Source: a virus | Reading direction: 5' to 3' (one strand) | Length of the DNA: 30,803 nt | Virus record (IMG/VR): IMGVR_UViG_3300037574_000479 | Coordinates: 1 to 30,803 of that record | In this document: in pieces, positions 15,430-23,935 of the stretch | How positions within the stretch are numbered: position 1 is the first letter of the stretch | Layout of the letters: each line of letters opens with the position of its first letter | Position numbers and translations under genes: made by a program | Notes under the pieces: generated by a model | Told to the model about the DNA's origin: nothing | Databases searched by the model: none | The model's input: the letters and a program-made list of their open reading frames with translations, nothing else

Positions 15430-17188
15430 GACAGTTGATTTAACCGACGAGCTATCTGGAGTGGGGAGTGCTCTCTGGGAACAGGGGGACAGTTTATCCG
15501 ACAACGAGATGGTAGGCACGCCTACTGAGGTACCAAAGGGAATGCCCCCGTCGGTTAAGCCCTCCACGTTTACATCGTTCGCCTTCAGGATGCCGAGTGA
15601 TGAGGGGACAGGCTACGAGGCCTTCTCCTTCAGTGGGCGCAGGCACATTCTTCGGTGCTACGACACGCCGGCCAAGAGAGTGCTTCTCTTTTGCGGTCGG
15701 CAGGTAGAGAAGAGCACCCTGCTTGGGAACATGGCGCTCTGCTACATGTGCATGATTCCAGCTTACAAGGTCCTGTACGTATCTCCCTCTGCTACCCAGA
15801 CCAAGACCTTCTCCAACGACCGTATTAAGGAGCCCATCGAGACGAGTCCTGTCTTGAAGAGGTTTACAACTACAATGCTCTCCCAGAATATCTTGGAGAA
15901 GCAGTTCATCAACCGCTCCAAGATAACCTTGCGGTATGCGTTCCTGAACGCAGATCGTACTCGCGGCATCCCAGCGTGGATGCTCCAGCTTGACGAGTTT
16001 CAAGACATCTTGTCCGACAACATCCCTGTCATTGAGCAGTGCTTGTCCCATGCCCCCGAGAAGTGGAAGCGTTTCATCTACGCCGGCACGCCCAAGAGTC
16101 TGGACAACAATCTTGAGTACTACCGCGAGAGACTTTCCACCCAGGGAGAGTGGGTGGTTCCCTGCGACAGGTGCGGCACTACTGCGGCTGGGGGGACAGG
16201 TCGTTACTGGAATGTCCTGGGTGAGAAGAACATAGGCAAGAAGGGGCTCAAGTGTGAGAAGTGCGGCGAGCTCATTGATGCCATGCACAAAGATGCGCAG
16301 TGGGCGCGCATGATAGAGAACGCACCCTTCGAGAGTTACCGCATCCCACAGCTCATGGTTCCATGGATGCCCTGGGAGGAGATCTTACTCAACTACGAGC
16401 GCTATCCTCGTGACAAGTTCTACAACGAGGTGCTCGGCGTTTCTTACGACTCGGGACTTAGGCCCCTTACTACGCATCAGGTGATGGAGTGCTGCTCCCC
16501 TGATTTATCTATGGGCGACATTGATAAATACGTGGCTAAGTCCGCAGGGCAGCCTGTGTTTGCGGGGATCGATTGGGGGACTGGGGAGAACTCGTACACG
16601 TTCGTCACCTTAGCCACCTATGTGGATATGAGATTCAGGGTGTTCTACGCCCACCGATTTACAGGAGAGGATACTTCTCCTCCCGTCCAGCTAGCCAAAA
16701 TCTGTGAGATCATCAACAAGTTCAACGTCCGTATGGTGGGTACCGATTACGGTGGTGGGTTTGATCGCAACGATCATTTGATCCGGCAGTTCGGCCCTCA
16801 GCGCATCCAGAAGTTCCAGTACCTAGCTAGGTGTAAGAGGAAGGTCGAGTGGGACGGCAAACTTCGTAGGTGGAAGGTTCATCGTACTGAGGCGATGAGT
16901 GACATCTTCAACGCCATCAAGCGTAAGCAGTGTGAGTTCCCCAGGTGGGAAGAGTTCAAGGACCCCGCTGGGCAGGATATGCTCAACATCTACAGCGAGT
17001 ACAACAACGTGCTTAGGATGATCGTATACAAGCACGGTGTGGACAAGCCTGACGACTCCTTCCACTCACTGCTCTATTGCTGGCTGGCATCCATGATCAT
17101 AACCCCACGGCCAGATATCATTGCTCCCAGGAAGGGAAGCACCATGCAGAATTCGGATATGGAATACCGCCCCGTCTACCAGGGTTAG
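15428..17188 (+). CDS. terL: Terminase large subunit (ATPase and nuclease)
   Basis: This 586-residue protein drives DNA into the prohead and cuts it. The ATPase half has a variant Walker A, GRQVEKST (90-97), with Glu where Gly is more usual, and Walker B LQLDEFQD with D189 and E190. A four-cysteine zinc-ribbon-like insert (C246, C249, C276, C279) lies between ATPase and nuclease halves, a feature also seen in lambda GpA-type terminases. The RNase H-like nuclease has acidic residues D382 (GIDWGTGENS), D440 (GTDYGGG) and D542/D543 (PDDSFHSLLY). The ATG at 15428, preceded by GGTGGG, is chosen over a frame-open start at 15365 that lies in intergenic sequence. Its TAG overlaps the stop of the convergent HTH gene by three bases. 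Confidence 0.93.
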   Translation: MTVDLTDELSGVGSALWEQGDSLSDNEMVGTPTEVPKGMPPSVKPSTFTSFAFRMPSDEGTGYEAFSFSGRRHILRCYDTPAKRVLLFCGRQVEKSTLLGNMALCYMCMIPAYKVLYVSPSATQTKTFSNDRIKEPIETSPVLKRFTTTMLSQNILEKQFINRSKITLRYAFLNADRTRGIPAWMLQLDEFQDILSDNIPVIEQCLSHAPEKWKRFIYAGTPKSLDNNLEYYRERLSTQGEWVVPCDRCGTTAAGGTGRYWNVLGEKNIGKKGLKCEKCGELIDAMHKDAQWARMIENAPFESYRIPQLMVPWMPWEEILLNYERYPRDKFYNEVLGVSYDSGLRPLTTHQVMECCSPDLSMGDIDKYVAKSAGQPVFAGIDWGTGENSYTFVTLATYVDMRFRVFYAHRFTGEDTSPPVQLAKICEIINKFNVRMVGTDYGGGFDRNDHLIRQFGPQRIQKFQYLARCKRKVEWDGKLRRWKVHRTEAMSDIFNAIKRKQCEFPRWEEFKDPAGQDMLNIYSEYNNVLRMIVYKHGVDKPDDSFHSLLYCWLASMIITPRPDIIAPRKGSTMQNSDMEYRPVYQG

Positions 17189-17886
17189 AACTCAGGGAAG
17201 GCGAGCGCGATTACTTCCTCAGTTATGTCCCCAGTTCCTGGGAAGGCTCCTGAGGCTGCCCTGCTGCCGTGCCTGTTACGGATGTAGAAGTAGGCTACGT
17301 TGCGCATATTACGACGTGCCATTTCCAGATACCCGTAGGCTGCTTCCAGTTCCTTGTCTCCGGAGAACAAGTCTCTGGGAGCTCGTACGCTGAGAGAGTT
17401 GGAGAGCTCTAGTAGTTTTGCCCACGGCTCTTCGTCTTCTACTACTTCTTCTATTAGCCCCAAGTACTCTTCCCCTACGGCGTAGAAGATTCGCGCCCAC
17501 TCGAGAACTTCGTCAGCTGGTGGTTGGTAGTCTTGTTCTAGCGCGTCTTCTACTTGTAGATACAGCGCGTGTACGTTCTCTTCTTTGAGGCTGAGCATGG
17601 GGATGTTGGCCCCGATGATTTCGAGTAGGCGGGAGACTGTTCTCTCGAGCTGCCGACTGGACACGTGAGCTTGCCTCGCCATTGTGGCTACTGTTTGCAA
17701 GTCTACTTTTTTACTTCTCGCTTCGAGCAGTGCATCTATTTCCGTCCGCAGGTACATGGGCACTGCGCTGACGGAGCCGCCTGGCTTGAAGGGACGGATG
17801 ATGCCTTTGCGGGTCCAGTAGCGAACCATCCGGGTTGTCACCCCGAGCATCCGGGCAGCTTCTTTGGCCGTGATGCGCTCGTCCAT
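17185..17886 (-). CDS. MerR/excisionase-like HTH protein
   Basis: This 233-residue protein has an N-terminal DNA-binding domain (about residues 1-56): ITAKEAARMLGVTTRMVRYW is a helix-turn-helix of the MerR/excisionase kind, followed by a wing-like region with RPFKPGG and a helix (YLRTEIDALLEA). The remaining 170 residues are helical and acidic and resemble nothing I can name. They lack the effector cysteines typical of metal-sensing MerR proteins. It is transcribed leftward between terL and the head genes and is divergent from the 418-residue gene, so the 85-base gap could hold a regulated promoter. Its stop shares bases with that of terL. A regulator of structural gene expression is an inference from position. 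Confidence 0.75.
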   Translation of the reverse strand: MDERITAKEAARMLGVTTRMVRYWTRKGIIRPFKPGGSVSAVPMYLRTEIDALLEARSKKVDLQTVATMARQAHVSSRQLERTVSRLLEIIGANIPMLSLKEENVHALYLQVEDALEQDYQPPADEVLEWARIFYAVGEEYLGLIEEVVEDEEPWAKLLELSNSLSVRAPRDLFSGDKELEAAYGYLEMARRNMRNVAYFYIRNRHGSRAASGAFPGTGDITEEVIALAFPEF

Positions 17887-17971
17887 GATTCTTCTTCTAC
17901 CTTAATTCCCCGTACTTTGCTTCCCTTGAGATCGTTAGACGTTGTAGCCTGTAAGGGCTAAGGAGTGGTTT

Positions 17972-19228
17972 ATGCATGATCTGCCAGCCGTTTTTCTTCT
18001 CCAGCAAGAGCACGCCAAAGCTAAGTCGGGAGAAGAGCTTGAAGTGTTTGGGAAGCAAGCAGCTTGTCAGTACGTAACTGGCAAGGCCCCCACGCTTAAT
18101 GAAGCGGTGGTGGAGACGATTAAACACGCCGGACTTTCCCCCGAGCAGGTCAAGCGCGTCATCGAGTTTGCCAACGTGGACGCCTACTTGAAAGAGTTCA
18201 ATAAGGAAGGCTCCGACCATAAGTACATCGAGTTCGACGGCGGCCCCGCAGACCCTTCAGTCATTCTCAAAGACCTCAATGACGGCGGTGGCGGAACTGT
18301 GTTCGACAGAGGCACCGCCGATTACGACCAACCCCCCGGGCAGAAGGCAGCTTCTGCCGAGGAGTTTGAAAAGGTAGCCTCCGTCGATTTCAACCCCACC
18401 GAGACTGCTTATGAGCAGATGTGGGAGGCGAAAGACGAGCAGCTTCCTTACGCCAATCCTCTTCAGGATGCCCTGAATGTCAGAGAGAAGATCGCTGCCA
18501 TTCATGAGAACACCAACTCGGAGCTCGTGTCTCTAGAGGGTATGTATCTGGATTTGGGGGACGCCCTCTTCAATCAAGTTAAGCAAGCCTCTCTTAGTGG
18601 CATGTCGCTCAGCGATATCGTTCAGGCCTGGGGCGAGACTACGGATAACCCCGAGTTCGTCAAAGCTGCTTTCGCTCTGCTGTCTCCGCGTCTGTTGGAG
18701 AACGGTGTCTTCTCTTCCAAGACGGAGATTGGACAGTCGCTTACCAAGAGCGCCAGTGCAGGGATTGTCAATGAGGAGCACCCACTCGTCAAAGACTTCA
18801 GTGACTACTGCGAGGTCCTCGAGAAGATGGCCCATCTGCGTGTAGTGCGTGATGAGTCAGCTGTGCACCTGGACAACGTCAATACCTTCCTCAAGCAAGC
18901 TGGTGGGGTCGCAGACGCCGCAAAAAAAGGACTTGGTAAACTCCCCAGTTTGTGGGGCAGGGCTACTAAGTCCACCAGAGAAGCCGGGGAAAAGATCACC
19001 AAAGCGTTGGCTAAGGACAAAGGAAATCCCGGGGCGGTAGCCAAAGGAATAGGTGGTGCTGTTAAGTACTCCCCCCACATCGCGGGTGGCTTGGCGGCTG
19101 AGGAGGCGTATCAGCAGTCTCGGTACAACCGTCCGATTCAAGCAGCTAAGAATTTCGTCCTGGCTAGGGTTCCGTACACCCATCCGTACATGGTGCGTCA
19201 GTACAGTCTTCAGCAGAGGGCTATCTAA
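17972..19228 (+). CDS. Virion-type protein with Gly/Ala-rich C-terminal segment (418 aa)
   Basis: The ATG at 17972 follows AAGGAG by six bases. The N-terminal half is helical and acidic, with SPEQVKRVIEFANVDAYL, a form common in virion proteins of large phages. Repeated motifs K-[V/A/S]-A-S occur as QKAASAEE, EKVASVDF and LTKSASAG. The C-terminal quarter contains an apolar Gly/Ala segment (about 352-380, AVAKGIGGAVKYSPH then AGGLAAEEA), suggesting membrane contact or tight helical packing. It is the first gene of the head block after terL. Its position is where many phages carry a portal gene, but the sequence does not look like a portal, and I cannot give a specific function. Confidence 0.7.
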   Translation: MHDLPAVFLLQQEHAKAKSGEELEVFGKQAACQYVTGKAPTLNEAVVETIKHAGLSPEQVKRVIEFANVDAYLKEFNKEGSDHKYIEFDGGPADPSVILKDLNDGGGGTVFDRGTADYDQPPGQKAASAEEFEKVASVDFNPTETAYEQMWEAKDEQLPYANPLQDALNVREKIAAIHENTNSELVSLEGMYLDLGDALFNQVKQASLSGMSLSDIVQAWGETTDNPEFVKAAFALLSPRLLENGVFSSKTEIGQSLTKSASAGIVNEEHPLVKDFSDYCEVLEKMAHLRVVRDESAVHLDNVNTFLKQAGGVADAAKKGLGKLPSLWGRATKSTREAGEKITKALAKDKGNPGAVAKGIGGAVKYSPHIAGGLAAEEAYQQSRYNRPIQAAKNFVLARVPYTHPYMVRQYSLQQRAI

Positions 19229-19770
19229 TGAACCCAGTTGAAGAGTATCTCCAGTGCCTGGAGGGGGAGAAGACAGCTGCTGTTACGCCCCCCAAAACAT
19301 GGCTCGAGGGGTTAAGCAGGGGCTTCAGAAATCTCGGTACGCCCGAGGGTGCCCAGCACCTAGGAAGAGAGATCGGGGGTCACCTCATGTACGGCTTGGG
19401 GGGCGCCGCCGTAGGTGTGGCAGCAGAGAAGGCCTACCGGGCAGCTACCAAATCTCGTGATTACGAGAAGATGATGGCGCACAACCCGGACCTCAAAGAG
19501 TACCGGAGAGAGAACCCCAATTTATTTAACCAGCACTACACATCCCTTAGAGGAATGGCCCCAGAGTTTGCGTCAGACCCCATTGTGGGCGGTACGTACA
19601 TGCGGCAGATGAGCACAGACCCGCAGTCAGCTGGGAAGGTTGTTGTAGAAGCTTTGGGTGCGAGGAAGGGTTTTGCTTCCCACCCCACACAACTTCCTCC
19701 CGTGATGGGCAAGTTGCAGGCTCCTAGTAGCAAAGATCAGCCAGATAAAAAAAGAGCACCACGTAAGTAA
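19228..19770 (+). CDS. Small virion-type protein with glycine-zipper-like helix
   Basis: This 180-residue protein starts at an ATG sharing its A with the previous TAA (TAATG), so the two genes are translationally coupled. Residues about 46-70 hold a Gly/Ala-rich apolar helix (GGHLMYGLGGAAVGVAAE), followed by a charged region and a Lys-rich tail ending DKKRAPRK. Near the N-terminus is GEKTAAVTPP, one of the K-T-A motifs shared with neighbours. A membrane-contacting or internal head/tail role is inferred; no family is recognised. Confidence 0.65.
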   Translation: MNPVEEYLQCLEGEKTAAVTPPKTWLEGLSRGFRNLGTPEGAQHLGREIGGHLMYGLGGAAVGVAAEKAYRAATKSRDYEKMMAHNPDLKEYRRENPNLFNQHYTSLRGMAPEFASDPIVGGTYMRQMSTDPQSAGKVVVEALGARKGFASHPTQLPPVMGKLQAPSSKDQPDKKRAPRK

Positions 19771-19782
19771 GATGGCGCGTAG

Positions 19783-21513
19783 ATGCTCAAGGTTAGTCAT
19801 TTTTTAGGGGAGTCAGAAGCTGGTTTAGGAGCTGTTCCCCTTTTTGGTCCTGCCGACAGTGCGTTCGAGAAGGTTGCTGCACCTAGCTTGTTGCCTGAGG
19901 TAACGAAGTACATCGAGGGTTTGCGGCCCGTTGATGACGCCGTGTACGTACTCGTCAATGCTCTTGGGGCTGGGGAGTATTACGGCTCGAACATCAACGG
20001 TGATCACTTTCCCGAAGCCTCTCTTCTACACTTGCCTGATAGCTGGACGGGCCAGCCCATTATCGATAAGGCCATTGGTAAAAATTGGGCGTACGGCTTT
20101 CCTACTTTTTATAACGCTCACCCCTTCGCCCATCATAGGAACAAGGACGCCCGGCGTGCATTTGGCGAGGTAGAACTAGCTACCTGGAACCCTCGTATGA
20201 GGCGAGTCGAACTCGTTACCCGGGTGGACAAGAATAAGGCTCTGAAGTTTGGGGGCATAGGGGTTTGGGATAAGCTCAAAGCCGGCATGTTTCCCGATGT
20301 GAGCATGGGCACGAAGGTTCCTTACGACACCTGCTCCATCTGTCTCGATTGGGATAGGTACAACCGGGGGATGCAGAAGTTCGACCCGGCCAAGGACAAG
20401 CACCCCGGCCAAGCTATTCTCGCCCTACACAAGCAGCTCAAGGCTCAGGACGGGGTGGGGATTAAGGGGCTCTCTGTTACCCGAAAAGATTACTGTGAGC
20501 ACGCCAAGACCTTGATGAATAGGATCTTGCCCGACGGCAGGAAGGTATTCGTCTATAACGACTACCCCCGCTTCTTCGATATCAGTTTCGTCTTCATAGG
20601 TGCCGATAAGACGGCCAAGGTGATGGTGTATCTGTCGAGCGCAAAGCCGTCGGCGGCGGTTGCCGAGGATTTGGGGTATCAGGAGAGCCTTCCCGACATC
20701 TTCTACCACTATGGGGAGAAGACAGCTTCTGTCGCGGACCAAACTCTGAAAATGGCTTTCTTGGGCAAGAGCGCCAAGAATAAGAACAGTGAGATTAAGA
20801 AAAGAGTAGTCCCCAGTCAGTTCGCCGGGAAAGCCGTTCCGCTTCTTACCAAGCAAGAAGAGGACTTCCCGCCAGAACTTTTGGAGACGTTAAGTAAGTT
20901 TCCCTTAAAGAATTCTCTGTCTACTCTTTCTGGTTTGGGAATGCTGCTCCGCCCCAGGGAGTTTCAAAGGACCATTCTTATTCGTATGCAGAAGAAGCCT
21001 CTGGCGGATGACCTAGAGAGGCGGGGGGAAGTATTTCCGAGAGTAGAAGAAGAAGAAGATTTGGGAACTTCTCCGGACTTGTTCCTACCTTCTTTAGCTC
21101 GGTTACTTATGCCCCTAATGGCGCAGCGCTCCGCGCTGGGTCCAATTATAGAACGTAGAGTAGTAATTATTTCTAGCAAGTCCCCGAAAGAAGAAGGGCC
21201 AAAGCCTTCCCATCCTTCGGAACTACTGCGTAAGATTGGAGCTGCATACAACGGATATCGACGTGGTGTAATGGAATTAGTAGCTAACTCTCAGCAGCTC
21301 ATAGCAGCAGCAACTCTCTCCTCGGAGGGGGATCTGCAGAAGCTCTCCAGTGCCGCGCCCGAAGAATTGTTTACCCCACTTACTGTTGCGTACTTAAGTA
21401 ATGCTTTTCGCGATGAGGTAGGATTTGGGTATACGCCTCAAGGGGTGATAAAAGTTTCAAGCAATCGGCATGAGCCGGCGTGGAGAGGGGTACTCCCTTC
21501 AGTGAACACGTAA
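19783..21513 (+). CDS. Prohead maturation protease with C-terminal extension
   Basis: Residues 60-290 match what I know of phage prohead proteases of the S78-like group: NGDHFP at 72-77, a His cluster NAHPFAHHRNKD (H113, H117, H118), WNPRMRRVELVTRVDKN, and DVSMGTKV with the likely catalytic serine S174. A Cys/His set (C184, C187, C238, H240) suggests a zinc-stabilised insert, and FFDISFVFIGADKTA follows. The protease cleaves scaffold and other head proteins during maturation, and scaffold-like genes follow directly. The C-terminal 250 residues, with an acidic EEEED run and the stretch LGMLLRPREFQR, are outside the catalytic core and may be a scaffolding or targeting extension. The start ATG at 19783 lacks a clear ribosome site. 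Catalytic residues are inferred from motif positions. Confidence 0.8.
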   Translation: MLKVSHFLGESEAGLGAVPLFGPADSAFEKVAAPSLLPEVTKYIEGLRPVDDAVYVLVNALGAGEYYGSNINGDHFPEASLLHLPDSWTGQPIIDKAIGKNWAYGFPTFYNAHPFAHHRNKDARRAFGEVELATWNPRMRRVELVTRVDKNKALKFGGIGVWDKLKAGMFPDVSMGTKVPYDTCSICLDWDRYNRGMQKFDPAKDKHPGQAILALHKQLKAQDGVGIKGLSVTRKDYCEHAKTLMNRILPDGRKVFVYNDYPRFFDISFVFIGADKTAKVMVYLSSAKPSAAVAEDLGYQESLPDIFYHYGEKTASVADQTLKMAFLGKSAKNKNSEIKKRVVPSQFAGKAVPLLTKQEEDFPPELLETLSKFPLKNSLSTLSGLGMLLRPREFQRTILIRMQKKPLADDLERRGEVFPRVEEEEDLGTSPDLFLPSLARLLMPLMAQRSALGPIIERRVVIISSKSPKEEGPKPSHPSELLRKIGAAYNGYRRGVMELVANSQQLIAAATLSSEGDLQKLSSAAPEELFTPLTVAYLSNAFRDEVGFGYTPQGVIKVSSNRHEPAWRGVLPSVNT

Positions 21514-21548
21514 AGTTTTTTAATCGTGTTTTTTAGGAGTCTGAACAA

Positions 21549-22241
21549 ATGAACGAATATCTCGCTCAACTGTACGGCACGCCAGGCGCTCCGACTGAAG
21601 AAGACCAAGAGAAGGTCGCTCAGGCTGAGCTCTTCGCCAAATTGGCCGCCGACAACAACATCGACCTCAACAACCTGACCGACGATCAAATCGGCGACCT
21701 CTGGGAAGGTACCTTTGGCAAAGAAGCCATGGGTGACAAAGCGGAAGAGGCAACGGCCGATGAGTACGCTGACAAGGTCGAAGAGAAGGAAAAGAAGAAG
21801 AACGAGGCGACTGAGAAGGCCATGGCTGAAGAGCAGAAGGAAGGTGCCGCTCACGAGTTCCTCGAGAAGAAGGCTGCTCAGGATAAGTTGGCCGAGGCCG
21901 ATTATCTTGGTCGCGTGATGGCGCACTCTTATGTGCAAGAGCTGCAGAAGATCGCTGCTGCTGAAGAGGGTGCTCCTGAGGAGAAGGTTGCTGAGGAGCA
22001 GACTGCTTCCAGCAGCACTTCGAGTATCGATGGTCTTGCCGTGCAGGAAGCTGTGAAGATTGCTGCTGCTTCGGACTACGATGCGCAGGAAGCCATCGAT
22101 CGAATCAATGCCGTCGCTACCTTGGGTATCAATGAGAGCACCAAGATCGCAGCGGCCAGCAGCCCCGAAGAGGCTGTGCAGGTTCGTGCGTTGGAGTTCC
22201 TCGAAGCTGCGGGCTACCCCGTGGAGTGGAATCAGGGCTAA
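21549..22241 (+). CDS. Acidic helical scaffold-like protein
   Basis: The ATG at 21549 follows AGGAGT about ten bases upstream. The 230-residue protein is strongly acidic and predicted helical, with a charged coiled-coil-like centre (DKVEEKEKKKNEATEKAM, about 72-90). It carries several copies of a K-[I/V]-A-[A/E] motif (LQKIAAAEE, VKIAAASDY, TKIAAASSP). Such composition and its place between the prohead protease and the capsid protein fit a scaffolding or internal core protein that the protease may cut. This is inference from position and composition; I see no domain I can name. A T-rich spacer at 21514-21548 precedes it. Confidence 0.7.
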   Translation: MNEYLAQLYGTPGAPTEEDQEKVAQAELFAKLAADNNIDLNNLTDDQIGDLWEGTFGKEAMGDKAEEATADEYADKVEEKEKKKNEATEKAMAEEQKEGAAHEFLEKKAAQDKLAEADYLGRVMAHSYVQELQKIAAAEEGAPEEKVAEEQTASSSTSSIDGLAVQEAVKIAAASDYDAQEAIDRINAVATLGINESTKIAAASSPEEAVQVRALEFLEAAGYPVEWNQG

Positions 22242-22259
22242 TCGAGATGGGAGCCGTAA

Positions 22260-23528
22260 GTGGACATCAAATTAGCGCAAGCGCCCGGGGAGGAAGATCC
22301 TCAGTCACAGGCGCAAGCTGCTGCGGCTCCCATACCCCCGCCCATTATCAAGAATACGAAACCCTCGGGGCTCAAGGGGCCGAAGGGAACCGCTCCTCGG
22401 ACCTCGTACTCTCGAGTCAATACGGGGGCTCCGCCCACCATGGATGCGGGGTCTACCTCTCAGAAAACTATGCCCCCGAGGGGTATGATGTTTCTCCCTA
22501 GTAAGACTGCTCACGTTGAGGATGCTATGGCAATCATGACCGAACGACCCACACTCCAGACCATGGTTCAGGCTGCGATGGAAGGGACCATCGATAAGGT
22601 GGATATCGCCAAGGAAGCCACCATCCAGCTGGCGCACCAGTATGGTGAAGAGAAGGTGGCCGCGGTACAGAACGCACAGTTGCCCACCACACAGATTGTT
22701 AAGTTGGCTGACGCACTCAGCTACTTGGCCGTGAAGGTGGCTGAGGGAGAGCTCGGTCCTGGTATTGGTCCTGGCACTGGTCCTGGCGCACTCGAGGTGA
22801 GTGCCCCCGCCGCAGCCGGTGAGAATATCGATGCGGGAGAGATGGGACAGGCCATTCCTCAAGACCAGCCCCCCATGGATCCCAAGCTCGAGGATGGTGC
22901 TCTAGAAACGAATGAGGACTCCATGCTTCCCCCGCAGCCTGTTCACCCGATGGGTAAGGTTGGGATGGCGCAAGCGAATATGGAGAGGCTTAGTAAGATC
23001 GGCTCTGAGGAGCTCGATAAAGCTACCTCCGCCCCCCTTCACCTCATTCGTAAGTTTGCTGAAGATGTCGAAGAGCTAAATAAAGGGAAGGGTAACGATA
23101 CTCCCCCCGATGCCAGCGCCTCCGAAGAGGATGTTCCGGCCCAGCCGGCACAAGTGAAAATGGTAGCCTCCAATGCGGCAGCCACTGATTACACCAAGCG
23201 CGAAGCCAAGGCCGAACCCAAGAAGGCGCTCGACCACATCTTGGCTGAGCCGGCTTTGAGCAAGGCTCACGACAAGACTCTCGAGAAGGTCCTTGATCAC
23301 ACGGAAGAAGCCGGTGTGAAGATTTCCTCCGCCATGGCCGAAGACGCTACGAGAATAGCATCGGCCAGAGCACTCCTTTCGAAACTCGCAGCCGATGTGG
23401 ATGGCGAGAAGAAGAAGAAGGAGAAGGAGAAGGAGTCGGCTAGCTTGAGCCCTCAGCAGTCTTTGTCTCCCGGCGGTATGGGGGGCACACAATCTGCAGC
23501 AATGTCGGGACCGGCTCTTGGGCTGTAG
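22260..23528 (+). CDS. Pro/Ala-rich structural or scaffold protein (422 aa)
   Basis: The gene starts with GTG at 22260 after GGGAG. The protein opens with a Gln/Ala/Pro-rich region, then a helical section around TLQTMVQAAMEGTIDKVDIA, a Gly/Pro repeat (GPGIGPGTGPGA), more helical sequence, and a Lys/Glu run (EKKKKEKEKE) before a Gly/Met/Ala-rich C-terminus. Motifs SKTAHVED, EKVAAVQ, VKMVASN and TRIASA resemble those in neighbouring proteins. It sits in the head block between scaffold-like genes and the capsid protein. Composition suggests a flexible internal or scaffold-associated component; function is not known. No membrane segment is clear. Confidence 0.65.
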   Translation: MDIKLAQAPGEEDPQSQAQAAAAPIPPPIIKNTKPSGLKGPKGTAPRTSYSRVNTGAPPTMDAGSTSQKTMPPRGMMFLPSKTAHVEDAMAIMTERPTLQTMVQAAMEGTIDKVDIAKEATIQLAHQYGEEKVAAVQNAQLPTTQIVKLADALSYLAVKVAEGELGPGIGPGTGPGALEVSAPAAAGENIDAGEMGQAIPQDQPPMDPKLEDGALETNEDSMLPPQPVHPMGKVGMAQANMERLSKIGSEELDKATSAPLHLIRKFAEDVEELNKGKGNDTPPDASASEEDVPAQPAQVKMVASNAAATDYTKREAKAEPKKALDHILAEPALSKAHDKTLEKVLDHTEEAGVKISSAMAEDATRIASARALLSKLAADVDGEKKKKEKEKESASLSPQQSLSPGGMGGTQSAAMSGPALGL

Positions 23529-23541
23529 GACGAGGTAACGT

Positions 23542-23907
23542 ATGCAAAAGCTAAGTAATCAACAGTTTGCACAGGTCCTCGAAGATGGGGCCTCCGCACT
23601 GCGTGCAGTCGTCTCCGAGCGGGATGCCGCACTCAATAAATTGGCCTCTCTGGAACAGAGGATTGAGGCCGAGAAGCTGGCGTCAGCCATGCACAATAAG
23701 GGTCTCGAGGTGGACAAGGATTTCACGTCTTTGGTTGATCACCTCGAGAAAGAAGCTCAACAAGGTAATCTTGATGAGATCAAACGGGCTGTCGAGATGA
23801 TTGCCCCTAACATGAGTATTAAAACCGCTCATCTGACAAGTGACGAGGTGCACTCCGGAGGCGGTTCTACCGACTTCGAAAGATACCTGTTTGGCGATGT
23901 TGGCTAA
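23542..23907 (+). CDS. Small coiled-coil protein, scaffold-like
   Basis: This 121-residue protein starts at an ATG preceded by GAGGT six bases upstream. Residues about 15-60 form an amphipathic coiled coil (ASALRAVVSERDAALNKL), followed by an acidic helical part and the motif IKTAHLTSDEV, then a Gly/Ser loop and a short C-terminus FERYLFGDVG. It is placed just before the decoration and capsid genes, so a scaffold or assembly helper is likely by position, but I recognise no family. Confidence 0.65.
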   Translation: MQKLSNQQFAQVLEDGASALRAVVSERDAALNKLASLEQRIEAEKLASAMHNKGLEVDKDFTSLVDHLEKEAQQGNLDEIKRAVEMIAPNMSIKTAHLTSDEVHSGGGSTDFERYLFGDVG

Positions 23908-23935
23908 TTTTCCGAGCCATACAAGGAGAAGATAA

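Noticed and set aside
15494-16288. 264-residue minus-strand ORF inside terL
   Set aside because: It is a shadow frame of the well-supported terL, with no ribosome site or recognised motif.
17926-17955. Sigma70-like promoter TTGAGA, 18 bases, TGTAAG in the divergent gap
   Set aside because: The -10 match is poor and the expected start site would overlap the Shine-Dalgarno of the gene, so it is probably chance.
22305-22862. 185-residue minus-strand ORF in the 422-aa gene
   Set aside because: Shadow frame with His/Gly/Arg-rich translation; the plus-strand gene is in phase with the head operon.
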